Source: an uncultured Alphaproteobacteria bacterium (GTDB taxonomy: Bacteria > Pseudomonadota > Alphaproteobacteria > Rhizobiales > Ancalomicrobiaceae). From it: DNA of 64,000 bases. The stretch spans positions 1 to 64,000 of the forward strand of contig CALMFH010000155.1 in NCBI GenBank assembly GCA_937864925.1, read 5' to 3'. Made by a program: the position numbers and the translations under genes. Below the pieces are notes generated by a model. That model searched no databases, was not told where the DNA came from, and saw only the letters and a program-made list of their open reading frames with translations. Positions 26,207-35,470 of this stretch are shown piece after piece (the first letter of the stretch is position 1; the number at the start of each line of letters is the position of its first letter).

Positions 26207-27864
26207 CACACTTCTCCGTGGGTCTTCTTCTTGCCCATGACGACGCGGGCGAGGCCGTGCAGAACGACACCACCGATGGTGGTGACGAACATGGCGTAGC
26301 CGAGCAGGTCGAGCCAACGCACGGTGCTGTGGGCCGGCATGTAGATGCCCGGCAGACCGGCGAGGCGGCTCTTCTCGGTGTGGCACTCGCCGCACTTCAC
26401 CGCATCGGTCTTGGGGGCCACCATGTGGGTGATCGGCCAGTTGGAGACGGTGGGCAGGAAGCCGACTTCGCCGGAGAACGGACGGTTCTCGATCTTCATG
26501 CCGGCGGCGACCGACTTGACCATGTCGAAGTTGCCCCAGAAGGCGGTGTCGTCCTTACCCCACAGGTGGTTGTAGACGAGCGACTTGTTCTTCGGATCCC
26601 ACGGCAAGCGGGTGTGCATCTCCTTGAACGGCCAGATGCGCGCCTTGGGATCGTTCGGCCCGCCCATCACCGCGTTGATCGGTACGGGCTGCTCGGAGTC
26701 GTCGATCTTGGTGTCGATGGTCGTGTACATCATCCGACCGTCGAACCACTTGTAGGTGGGGGCGAAATTCTCGTTCCACTTGAAGTCGCCCTTGATCGTC
26801 CAGTAGGTGTGACGTTCCTTGCCGTCACCCTGCTTGTACTCCTCCAGCGCATAACCCTTGCCGTCGATGAACTTACCGGCGGTGGACCAGTCCCAGTCGA
26901 CCATGGTGGCGACGCCGCCGCGGGCGATCTCGGGGATGTGGCAGGTCTGGCAGGCGATGCGTTCGGCGTGGGTGTCGAGCTGGAAGCCGATGAGGCTCGG
27001 CTTGTCGTGCGGCTTCGACGAATGACAGGATTCGCAGGTGGCGATGTCGCGACGGGAGCCGGGCGCGCCGGGGCCCTTCTCGTCCTTGGCGATCATGTCG
27101 TAGCGGCTGCCGGACACGATGTGCTTGTCGGAGACGTGGCAGTTGGTGCAGGCGAAGTTGCCGCCGTCGGGCGACATGTGGACGTCGAGAGCCTTGGACG
27201 GCGCATTGAGGCTCGAGTCGAGGTCGCCGTGCTTGACGCCGTCGCCGCCGCCGCCGTTGTAGTGGCAGGTGCCGCAGTTCTGACGGCCGGGCAGGCCGAC
27301 GTGCTGGGCGACTTTCGGCAGATCGATCGGCTTCTTGCCCTCGAACATCACACCGCAGGCGTCGTGTCCGCGGGAGTTCGGCAGACGGTAGTAGGTCGCG
27401 GTGGTGTCGTGGCAGACCAGACAGTCGATGTTGTTCTGGTTCGAAAAGTCGAAGGTGTCGTCCTTCCACCCGTAACCGGCGTGACACTGGGCGCACATGC
27501 CCTCGTTGCCGCGAGCGTTGGTGCAGAAGTTGTTGATGACGTTGTGCTTGCCGAGCTTCTGACCGGTCTTGGGATTGGTGTAGTCCCAGGTCCAGTGGAT
27601 CGACTTCATGAAGTGCTTGCCCGCCTCGGTATGGCAGGAGAGGCACGCCTTGGTCACCTCGGAACCGTCGGCGAACGGTCCCTTCAGCGCCTCGAACTTG
27701 GAATGGTCGGCGGTGCCGCCCTTCAGTCCGCTCGACTTCTGCGCCGCCACCGGCTTCGCCGGCGCCGACGAGAGTTGCTCGGCGACATCCTCCGCACGCG
27801 ACACGCCGGAGAACAGCAGTGCCACGGCGAACAACGCACCGGCCACACCAAGAGACGATCGCAT
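26206..27864 (-). CDS. octaheme cytochrome c, tetrathionate reductase (OTR) family, with C-terminal membrane anchor
   Basis: A 552-residue protein with a signal peptide (residues 1-24) and eight CXXCH sites (CLSCH 74, CAQCH 124, CLVCH 148, CGTCH 197, CTNCH 239, CESCH 277, CQTCH 305, CGECH about 503). Heme order and overall length match the octaheme tetrathionate reductase family, known from Shewanella to reduce tetrathionate, nitrite and hydroxylamine in vitro. Unlike that soluble enzyme, this one has a C-terminal transmembrane helix (about 520-540) followed by a basic tail. Together with the cytochrome b gene it probably forms a quinone-linked complex. The physiological substrate is unknown. 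Confidence 0.87.
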   Translation of the reverse strand: MRSSLGVAGALFAVALLFSGVSRAEDVAEQLSSAPAKPVAAQKSSGLKGGTADHSKFEALKGPFADGSEVTKACLSCHTEAGKHFMKSIHWTWDYTNPKTGQKLGKHNVINNFCTNARGNEGMCAQCHAGYGWKDDTFDFSNQNNIDCLVCHDTTATYYRLPNSRGHDACGVMFEGKKPIDLPKVAQHVGLPGRQNCGTCHYNGGGGDGVKHGDLDSSLNAPSKALDVHMSPDGGNFACTNCHVSDKHIVSGSRYDMIAKDEKGPGAPGSRRDIATCESCHSSKPHDKPSLIGFQLDTHAERIACQTCHIPEIARGGVATMVDWDWSTAGKFIDGKGYALEEYKQGDGKERHTYWTIKGDFKWNENFAPTYKWFDGRMMYTTIDTKIDDSEQPVPINAVMGGPNDPKARIWPFKEMHTRLPWDPKNKSLVYNHLWGKDDTAFWGNFDMVKSVAAGMKIENRPFSGEVGFLPTVSNWPITHMVAPKTDAVKCGECHTEKSRLAGLPGIYMPAHSTVRWLDLLGYAMFVTTIGGVVLHGLARVVMGKKKTHGEV

Positions 27865-28177
27865 CCCTTCCTCCCTCCCAAGGAACCGATCACTCCGGGA
27901 GCGTCGGCGCCGCAGGCGCTTAAATTATATTTATGATGAATATTATATTCGGCCTCCAAGTTTCCCGGATGCGACGGAATCTGCGGCGGATCGTCACCGC
28001 CGAGACTGGCAGGGACGGGTGTGGCGTCGGACGGACCTTCGGGCGGATTTTCGCCACGCGCGCCGAAACTCCCGGCCGAAGCGGATCGGCTTCCGGGAGT
28101 GTGGAAAAAGTCTGCGATCCAGAATTTTTCGGGTGCGCTCTCGGAGACCGGCCCAGCGGTTCGGAAAGCGCTCGCCG
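27865..28177. other. 313-base intergenic region with a very AT-rich promoter segment
   Basis: Separates the octaheme operon (leftward) from the end of the ferredoxin reductase gene. It contains the AT-rich block at 27920-27949 and a smaller T-rich patch near 28125. I see no gene that stands up: open frames here have no ribosome site or homology. Confidence 0.6.
27920..27949 (-). promoter_or_regulatory. AT-rich operator/promoter block of the octaheme operon
   Basis: A 30-base stretch made almost only of A and T in otherwise GC-rich DNA, with TATAAT-like hexamers on the minus strand and repeated TTATATT units around TATGATG. It lies 56-85 bases before the octaheme ATG. It may be the promoter and a site for an Rrf2-type or similar regulator; the factor is not identifiable by eye. 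Confidence 0.35.
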
Positions 28178-29401
28178 TCAGCCGGCACGGGCGCGGGCGG
28201 CGAGGTCGAAGGCCGGGTCGGCGGCTTCGGCCGCCGTCAGGTCGGTGCCGCGGTCGAGGAGTTTACGGGCCGCCATGTGGTCGGCGGGACGGTTGATGCT
28301 GTCGCAGCCGACGAAACGGCCGTCACGCCAGTGGAGCAGGGAGAAGCGTGCCTCCTCGGGCGATCCGAGCGTGACGCTGGTATCGGCGCCGGCGGAGAGG
28401 CCGGCCATCTGAAGTTTGACGTCGTACTGATCCGACCAGAACCACGGGGTGGCGGTGAACGGCCGTTCCTTGCCCATCAGCCGGGCGGCGCCGGACTTCG
28501 CCTGTTCGACGGCGTTCTGCACCGATTCGAGCCGCCGGAGCGTGCCGTCGGGAAGGCGCCGGGCGGTGCAGTCACCGAGAGCGACGATCGTCGGATCGGA
28601 GGTGCGCGAGAAGTCGTCGACGATGACGCCACGATCGCAGTCGAGGCCGCAGGCGCGGGCGAGCGCGTCGTCGGGGATCACGCCGACACCGACGATCACC
28701 AGATCGGCGGCGATCGGGCCGGCCGAGGTCTCGACCCCGGTGACGCGGCCGTCGACGCCGGCGAAGCCGGTGACCCCGGTCGACAGGAGGAGGCGAACGC
28801 CGCGGCGGGTGTGGAGGTCGGCGTACCAGTCCGAGATGGCCGGCGAGACGGCGCGGGCCATCAACCGCGGCAGGGCCTCGATCAGCGTGACCTCACGGTC
28901 GAACTTGCGGGCCGAGGCCGCCACCTCGAGGCCGATGAAACCGCCGCCGACGACGGCGATCGCGCGGGCCTCGGCCATACGGCGGCAGAGCGCCTCGGCG
29001 TCGTCGAGGGTGCGCAGCACCATGATGCCGTCGAGGTCGGCGCCGGGCAGGGGAAGGGTGCGGGCACGCGAACCGGTGGCCAGCGCCAGGCCTTCGTAGG
29101 CGACGCGACCGCCGTCGGCGAGCACCACCTCGCGAGCGGCGCGGTCGATCGCGGTGACGCGGGTGCCGGTGGAGAGTTCGATGGCTTTCTTGGCGAAGAA
29201 GTCCGGGCCGCGGATGGTGAGATGGTCGGCGCTCTGGTCGCCGCAGAGGACGGCCTTCGACAGCGGCGGGCGGTTGTAGGGGGCGTAGGGCTCCTCGCCG
29301 AAGAGGCGGATCGGCCCGGTCCAACCTTCGCTTCTCAGGCTCTCGGCCAGCTGCAGACCGCCCTGGCCGGCGCCGACGATCACCATCGCCCGTTCGCTCA
29401 C
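28178..29401 (-). CDS. FAD-dependent ferredoxin reductase (P450 redox partner)
   Basis: A 407-residue flavoprotein of the putidaredoxin reductase type. It has FAD-binding VIVGAGQGG at the N-terminus, the NAD-binding VVGGGFIGLEVAA in the middle, the IVALGDC FAD segment, and a C-terminal reductase domain. It transfers electrons from NADH to the [2Fe-2S] ferredoxin encoded just upstream. The start is taken as GTG 29401, which overlaps the ferredoxin stop (GTGA) and has a GGAG site eight bases away; ATG 29386 is the alternative. Confidence 0.9.
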   Translation of the reverse strand: MSERAMVIVGAGQGGLQLAESLRSEGWTGPIRLFGEEPYAPYNRPPLSKAVLCGDQSADHLTIRGPDFFAKKAIELSTGTRVTAIDRAAREVVLADGGRVAYEGLALATGSRARTLPLPGADLDGIMVLRTLDDAEALCRRMAEARAIAVVGGGFIGLEVAASARKFDREVTLIEALPRLMARAVSPAISDWYADLHTRRGVRLLLSTGVTGFAGVDGRVTGVETSAGPIAADLVIVGVGVIPDDALARACGLDCDRGVIVDDFSRTSDPTIVALGDCTARRLPDGTLRRLESVQNAVEQAKSGAARLMGKERPFTATPWFWSDQYDVKLQMAGLSAGADTSVTLGSPEEARFSLLHWRDGRFVGCDSINRPADHMAARKLLDRGTDLTAAEAADPAFDLAARARAG

Positions 29402-29721
29402 GACTGTGTCTCCGCAACCCTGAGGATCAATCCGTCGATCATCGGCTCCGCCTTGATCTGGCAGGAGAGGCGACTGTTGGGGCGACGCTCGGCGACGACG
29501 TGGTCGAGCATGGCGAGTTCGGACTCGCTCGGTGGCGGCACCGCTTCGGCCGCCTCGCCCTCGATGTAGCAGTGGCAGGTGGCGCAGGCACAGGAGCCAC
29601 CGCATTCGGCGTCGATGCCCTCGACACCCTGCGACGTCGCCACCTGCATCAGCGACCAGCCTTCCGCGGCGTCGATTTCCACTTCGGCGCCGGCCGGCTC
29701 GATGAACACCACCTTGACCAT
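29398..29721 (-). CDS. [2Fe-2S] ferredoxin (adrenodoxin/putidaredoxin type)
   Basis: A 107-residue ferredoxin with the adrenodoxin-type Cys pattern C-X5-C-X2-C (Cys 40, 46, 49) and a fourth ligand at Cys 87 (RLSCQIK). It carries electrons from the downstream-encoded reductase to a cytochrome P450. Coupled to the reductase gene by overlap. Lies 306 bases downstream of the P450 gene on the same strand. Confidence 0.92.
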   Translation of the reverse strand: MVKVVFIEPAGAEVEIDAAEGWSLMQVATSQGVEGIDAECGGSCACATCHCYIEGEAAEAVPPPSESELAMLDHVVAERRPNSRLSCQIKAEPMIDGLILRVAETQS

Positions 29722-30027
29722 TCCGTTCGTCCTCCTCGGGTCACCGTCGTCGTTCGTCGCGGCGGAACCGCGATGGTCCCGTCGCGACCGATCATCGGGC
29801 GGTTCGTCGCGTCGGTCCATGCGGCATCGCAAGCGTGGGAGCGCTTCTTCTGCGGCCCTCCCGATCGACGCCGTTCGGCCGCTCCCGCCTCGCAACGGGC
29901 CCGCTCACTCCCCTCGCGGGAGAAGGGGGGGCTCGCGCCCGGCGGACGGGCGGGTCGGGGGAGGATGGACCCTCCGCCGCCCGACCACGATCATCACGGC
30001 CGCCACCGCACCGACCTTCGCCGCGCC
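29722..30027. repeat. 306-base spacer with a copy of the dispersed palindromic repeat
   Basis: Between the P450 and ferredoxin genes. Bases 29904-29935 contain CTCACTCCCCTCGCGGGAGA followed by a G-run, related to the inverted pair at 42923-43060. No gene is seen. The element interrupts what would otherwise be a compact P450-ferredoxin-reductase operon. Confidence 0.5.
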
Positions 30028-31191
30028 TCACTGCACCGCCAGATCCAGCCGCAGCGGCGAGCGGAAGGTCGAGGACGGCATCCACGGGAGCTGTTCCTGG
30101 ACGCGGACGTAGTCCGGGACCAGCTTGTGGAACTCCTCCATGGCGATCTTCACCGACATGCGCGCCACCGCCGTGCCGAGACAGGCATGGACCGAGCCGC
30201 CGAAGCCGAGATGCCCCTTGGGCTTGCGCTTCAGGTCGTAGAAGTCGGGGTTCGGGAACTGACGCTCGTCGCGATTGGCGGCGCCGTAGGCGAGGCAGAC
30301 GAAGTCGCCCTCGCGCATGGTCTGGCCATGGAGTTCGGTGTCCGTGGTCAGGCAACGGCGGAAGCGCTGGGCCGAGGTGTTGTAGCGCAGCGACTCCTCG
30401 ATCGCGTCCGGCACCAGGCTCGGATCGGCGACGACGGCACGGCGGACGTCGTGGTGATCGGCGAGGTTGAGCGCGAACATCGACATGAAGCCGCCGAGCG
30501 ATTCGACGCCCGCCATGATCAGCGTCGTGGTGGTGAGCAGCACCTCGCGTTCGTCGAGCTTGTCGCCGTCGATCTCGGCCTGGGAGAAGTGCGAGATCAG
30601 GTCGTTCAGCGGGTTCTTGCGGCGCTCGGCGATGACGCCCGCGGCATAGTCCTGCATCCAGTTGTAGGCGGCGATGTGCTCGGGGCCCTTGGCCCGGCTG
30701 TGCGGGTCCGACTGGACCATCAGCACCGCCTTCTCGCGCACCGTCGCCTCGTCGCCCATCGGCAGACCCAGTGCGGCGAAGAGCACGCGGACGGTGAACT
30801 TGGCCGAGAAGTCCTCGATGAAGTCGAAGGTCTTCTCACCGGCGATCTCGGCGACGGAGGCCTTGGCGATGTCGCGGATCGGGTCGGCGAGCGACTCGAG
30901 ATTGCGCTTCATGAAGGCGTGCTGGATCAGGCCGCGCAGACGGTCGTGACGCGGTGGATCGGTGGTGCCGAGAGTGGCGCCGGCGCGGTTGGGCAGCTCG
31001 GTCATCAGGTTGCCCTTGGCCGAGGAATAGGTCTGCCAATTGCCCAGCGCCGAGACCACGTCGGCATAGCGGGTGAGCACCCACATGCCGGCCTCGCGGC
31101 TCCAGAAGCAGGGGAACTCGTCACGCAGGCGCTTGTAGTAGGGGAAGGGATCGGCGTCGACCGCCGGCGAATATGGATCGAAGCTGAACAT
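30028..31191 (-). CDS. cytochrome P450 (class I, bacterial)
   Basis: A 387-residue soluble P450. The heme loop reads FGGSVHACLGTAVAR with the thiolate Cys, the ExxR motif is EESLR, and the I-helix motif is AGVES, where Glu-Ser replaces the common Asp/Glu-Thr acid-alcohol pair. It needs the ferredoxin and reductase encoded downstream. Located beside protocatechuate 4,5-cleavage genes and divergent from a PobR-like regulator, so hydroxylation or O-demethylation of an aromatic acid is a fair guess. The substrate cannot be read from the sequence. Confidence 0.92.
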   Translation of the reverse strand: MFSFDPYSPAVDADPFPYYKRLRDEFPCFWSREAGMWVLTRYADVVSALGNWQTYSSAKGNLMTELPNRAGATLGTTDPPRHDRLRGLIQHAFMKRNLESLADPIRDIAKASVAEIAGEKTFDFIEDFSAKFTVRVLFAALGLPMGDEATVREKAVLMVQSDPHSRAKGPEHIAAYNWMQDYAAGVIAERRKNPLNDLISHFSQAEIDGDKLDEREVLLTTTTLIMAGVESLGGFMSMFALNLADHHDVRRAVVADPSLVPDAIEESLRYNTSAQRFRRCLTTDTELHGQTMREGDFVCLAYGAANRDERQFPNPDFYDLKRKPKGHLGFGGSVHACLGTAVARMSVKIAMEEFHKLVPDYVRVQEQLPWMPSSTFRSPLRLDLAVQ

Positions 31192-31423
31192 CGGACCTCC
31201 CTGGGGAGCACGCGTGCCGATGGTTCGGCGCGGCCTCCGCTCTCGTCGTTTCCGCAGTCGGCGCGATGTGTCGCGGCCGTGCGGGCGGCTCCTCTGCCGG
31301 CGCGAGACGCCGGACCTTCGGGAGCGAGGCGACGGTGCCATCGATCGGGATGCGACAAAATGGACGATAGGGGATAAATTCTGTACTTTTCCGATATGTT
31401 CGGCAGGTCGGACGGACTTCGAA
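31192..31423. promoter_or_regulatory. divergent promoter region of P450 and AraC-type regulator
   Basis: A 232-base gap between divergent starts. The part from 31355 to 31410 is AT-richer (for example GGGATAAATTCTGTAC) and probably holds both promoters and the regulator's site. No clean inverted repeat was found. Confidence 0.4.
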
Positions 31424-32371
31424 ATGTGCGCTGCAACAAATGAATGCCTTGAGAGTGCAGGCCGTCACCGTTCAACGGGTGGACGCCGCGTCCCTGTATT
31501 TTCTCTCTATGGTGAGGCTTCCGAGGCGCCGGACGACGAATTCGTCCACATCGAGGCGATCGCCGATCGCTCGGTGCGTTACGACTGGGAGATCGATCGG
31601 CATGCGCACCACGGGTTGGCGCAGGTGCTGATGGTGTTCGCCGGCGGGGTGACGGCGCGGCTCGACGACGTGGTGACGAGCCCCGTCGCGCCCTGCGCGG
31701 TGCTGGTGCCGGCCGGCACGGTGCACGCTTTCCGCTTCGCGCCGGGCACCGAAGGACGGGTGCTGACCTTCGCGGAGGGCCGGCTCGGGCTCGGCGGAAC
31801 GGAGCGGGCGGCGCTGGTGACGTCGCTGTTCGCGGCGCCGGCGGTGGTCGATCTGACCGACGTGGGGGCGGCGCGCGAGCGCCTGGAGCGCCACTTCGTC
31901 GACATCGACGAGGAGTTTCGCGACCGCCGGCCGGGCTGGACGACGGCGATCGAGGCATCGGTCGTCGGAGCTCTGGTGTGGCTGGCGCGCCGGCACGCCT
32001 CGACGGGGCGAGCGGAAACGGCGGTGCGGCCGGAGGCGGATCTCCATGGCCGGTTCCGCGCCCTGGTGGAGCGGCGGTTCGCCGAGCATCGGCCGATCGG
32101 TGTCTATGCAGCGGAGCTGGGGGTCACGGAGAGCCGGCTCGACCGGGCGGTCCGGACGGTGACCGGGCGGTCGGCCTTCGAGGTGGTGCAGGAGCGGCTC
32201 TTGCTCGAGGCGCGGCGAAAGCTGGTCTACATCGCCGCGCCGGTGTCGAAACTCGCCTACGAACTCGGGTTCGAGGATCCGGCCTACTTCTGGCGCTTCT
32301 TCCGCCGGCGCACGGGCATGACCCCGACCGAGTTCCGCAGGGCGCAGCGGGAACGGGCGGAGGAGGGGTGA
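31424..32371 (+). CDS. PobR-like AraC family transcriptional regulator
   Basis: A 315-residue regulator. The N-terminal cupin-type ligand domain begins with VPVFSLYGE, a hallmark of PobR/HpaA-type activators of aromatic acid catabolism. The C-terminal AraC DNA-binding domain (about residues 215-315) contains VSKLAYELGFEDPAYFWRFF and RTGMTPTEFR. The divergent position suggests that it activates the P450 operon in response to an aromatic acid. The start is uncertain: ATG 31424 has no strong ribosome site but fits the family length. Confidence 0.85.
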   Translation: MCAATNECLESAGRHRSTGGRRVPVFSLYGEASEAPDDEFVHIEAIADRSVRYDWEIDRHAHHGLAQVLMVFAGGVTARLDDVVTSPVAPCAVLVPAGTVHAFRFAPGTEGRVLTFAEGRLGLGGTERAALVTSLFAAPAVVDLTDVGAARERLERHFVDIDEEFRDRRPGWTTAIEASVVGALVWLARRHASTGRAETAVRPEADLHGRFRALVERRFAEHRPIGVYAAELGVTESRLDRAVRTVTGRSAFEVVQERLLLEARRKLVYIAAPVSKLAYELGFEDPAYFWRFFRRRTGMTPTEFRRAQRERAEEG

Positions 32372-33129
32372 GAAGTCATGAAGATGAGAAAGGTCCGACG
32401 CGGGAGGCGCCGCCTACTTCGACACGAAATTGTGACGGGGTACTCGCTGGCCGTCGCTGTCAAGTTGCCATTGTTGCAAATACAACCATAGCAATGATGG
32501 CAATGACGACTCAGCCCCTTACAAAAGAAATGCTGATCAAGGGTGGTATCAGCTACTCATCATATATTCCGATGGTATCAGTGCCGGGCGCAGCCGATCA
32601 TCGTGTCGCAGAATTCTGTCTTCCGGCGATGATGTCGTGCCCGTCTGTCAGTTGTCAAATTCTACCCTTGGGGAATAATGCTTCTGTTCTTGCTGTCGAC
32701 TCGATGAAAATCCGTGAAGGTCCGGCAGACTGCGCGACTCGCGTGATCATGGATGCCGCCAATGTCGAGCGGAAGTCGAATGGTGACATCGAGCCCGTCA
32801 AGGGGAAGCATTTCTGTTCCATAGTCGTAGTGGATCAGGCACCTGTTTCAATGCCTGCAGCACCACGCGAGATCCGATCGGGTGTTTATAATGTGCCGAA
32901 GGGGACGTCCGGCGGGGTGAAGACGGTCACCTTCGAGTCGAGTTTGCCCAATTTGGCCGGTCACGTCCCGGTCGGGATGGCGATGGGGAGAAACAACGAT
33001 CCCGACAAGCCATATCAAGTGGACGTACAGATAGTTTGGTACGATCACATGGTGATCAATATTCCGTATGCCGAGGTCGATGTCGATGTGCACTATTTCG
33101 CGACATTGGGTGTCGAAACGCCGCCGTGA
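32368..33129 (+). CDS. low-GC gene of unknown function
   Basis: Unrecognised protein. Two starts are possible: GTG 32368, which overlaps the AraC stop (GTGA) and has GGAGG just before it (253 residues), or the ATG cluster at 32494 (211 residues), from which base composition is clearly more AT-rich than all neighbours. The product is probably soluble, rich in Val, Pro and Met, with Cys pairs in MMSCPSVSCQI, and ends in alternating beta-strand-like segments (DVQIVWYDHM, AEVDVDVHYF). Codon use and composition indicate recent horizontal acquisition. A terminator hairpin follows it. Confidence 0.55.
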   Translation: MRSHEDEKGPTREAPPTSTRNCDGVLAGRRCQVAIVANTTIAMMAMTTQPLTKEMLIKGGISYSSYIPMVSVPGAADHRVAEFCLPAMMSCPSVSCQILPLGNNASVLAVDSMKIREGPADCATRVIMDAANVERKSNGDIEPVKGKHFCSIVVVDQAPVSMPAAPREIRSGVYNVPKGTSGGVKTVTFESSLPNLAGHVPVGMAMGRNNDPDKPYQVDVQIVWYDHMVINIPYAEVDVDVHYFATLGVETPP

Positions 33130-33169
33130 TGGGCGAAGACTCACCAAATAGGTTGCACCGGATGTTCGT

Positions 33170-33204
33170 CTCAGGGGATCCGAATATTCATCCGATCCCC
33201 TGAG
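33170..33204. terminator. bidirectional terminator-like hairpin
   Basis: CTCAGGGGATC (33170-33180) pairs perfectly with GATCCCCTGAG (33194-33204) around a 13-base AT-rich loop, followed by ATTTGG. It lies between the low-GC gene and the convergent ligC gene. Confidence 0.7.
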
Positions 33205-33220
33205 ATTTGGTCGGCGGGCT

Positions 33221-34168
33221 TCAGCTCCCGAACGACTTCTCGATCCGGTCGAGGGTCCGCATGGCGTCGAGGCACTGGGCGACGGAGCCGTTGGGCTCGC
33301 GGCCTTCGCGGATCGCCGCGAAGAACTCGCGGTCGATCAGTTCGATACCGTTCGACGACACCGCCACGCCGGTGAGGTCGATCTTCTTGTCGTCGCCGTC
33401 ATAGAGGTCGTCGTAGCGGGCGATGTAGGTGCCGTTGTCGCAGATGTAGCGGAAATAGGTGCCGAGCGGCCCCTTGTTGTTGAAGCTGAGCGACAGGGTG
33501 CAGATGGCGCCCGACGGCGTCTTCATGCCGATCGACATGTCCATGGCGATGCCGAGCTCCGGGTGCTCGGGTCCCTGGAGGCCGAAGACTTCCGAAGCCA
33601 CTTCGCCGGTCTGATACTGGAAGAGATCGACGGTGTGACAGGCGTGGTGCCACAGCAGGTGATCGGTCCAGGTGCGCGGCTGGCCGAGGGCGTTGAGATT
33701 CGAGCGGCGGAAGAAGTAGGTCTGGACGTCCATCTGCTGGATCTTCAGCTCACCGGACGCGATTCGGTTGTGGACCCACTGATGGCTCGGATTGTAGCGG
33801 CGGACGTGGCCGGCCATGGCGACGAGGCCGGTCTCTTTCTGGACCCGCACCAGTTCCTCGCTGTCGGCGAGATTGTCGGCCATCGGGATCTCGACGAAGA
33901 CGTGTTTGCCGGCCTTCAGGCATTGGATCGCCTGGGACGCGTGCACCTGTGTCGGCGTCGCCAGGATCACCGCCTCGACCTCCGGTCGGGCCAACGCCTC
34001 GGCGAGGTCCTTGGTGGCGTGGGGGATGTTGCGGGCACGGGCGAAACCTTCGATGTCGTCGGGGCCGCCGCCGACCACCGAGACCACCTCGATGCCGTCG
34101 ATCGCCTTGACGGCGTCGAGGTGCTTCATGCCGAAGGCGCCGGCGGCGCCGGCCACGCAGATCTTCAT
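33221..34168 (-). CDS. ligC: 4-carboxy-2-hydroxymuconate-6-semialdehyde dehydrogenase
   Basis: A 315-residue Gfo/Idh/MocA-type NADP-dependent dehydrogenase that converts the ring-cleavage product of protocatechuate, in hemiacetal form, to 2-pyrone-4,6-dicarboxylate. The N-terminal Rossmann motif is GAAGAFG, the catalytic segment is HVFVEIPMAD, and segments such as MDVQTYFFRR, TDHLLWHHACHTVDLF and FRYICDNGT agree closely with Sphingobium LigC. It follows the ligB gene by 12 bases in the leftward operon. Confidence 0.92.
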   Translation of the reverse strand: MKICVAGAAGAFGMKHLDAVKAIDGIEVVSVVGGGPDDIEGFARARNIPHATKDLAEALARPEVEAVILATPTQVHASQAIQCLKAGKHVFVEIPMADNLADSEELVRVQKETGLVAMAGHVRRYNPSHQWVHNRIASGELKIQQMDVQTYFFRRSNLNALGQPRTWTDHLLWHHACHTVDLFQYQTGEVASEVFGLQGPEHPELGIAMDMSIGMKTPSGAICTLSLSFNNKGPLGTYFRYICDNGTYIARYDDLYDGDDKKIDLTGVAVSSNGIELIDREFFAAIREGREPNGSVAQCLDAMRTLDRIEKSFGS

Positions 34169-34180
34169 GGGAACCCTCCC

Positions 34181-35470
<1,290 letters not shown>

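Noticed and set aside
27933-28412. A plus-strand frame starting in the AT-rich block and running into the ferredoxin reductase gene
   Set aside because: No ribosome site, no homology, and most of it is antisense to a well-supported flavoprotein gene.
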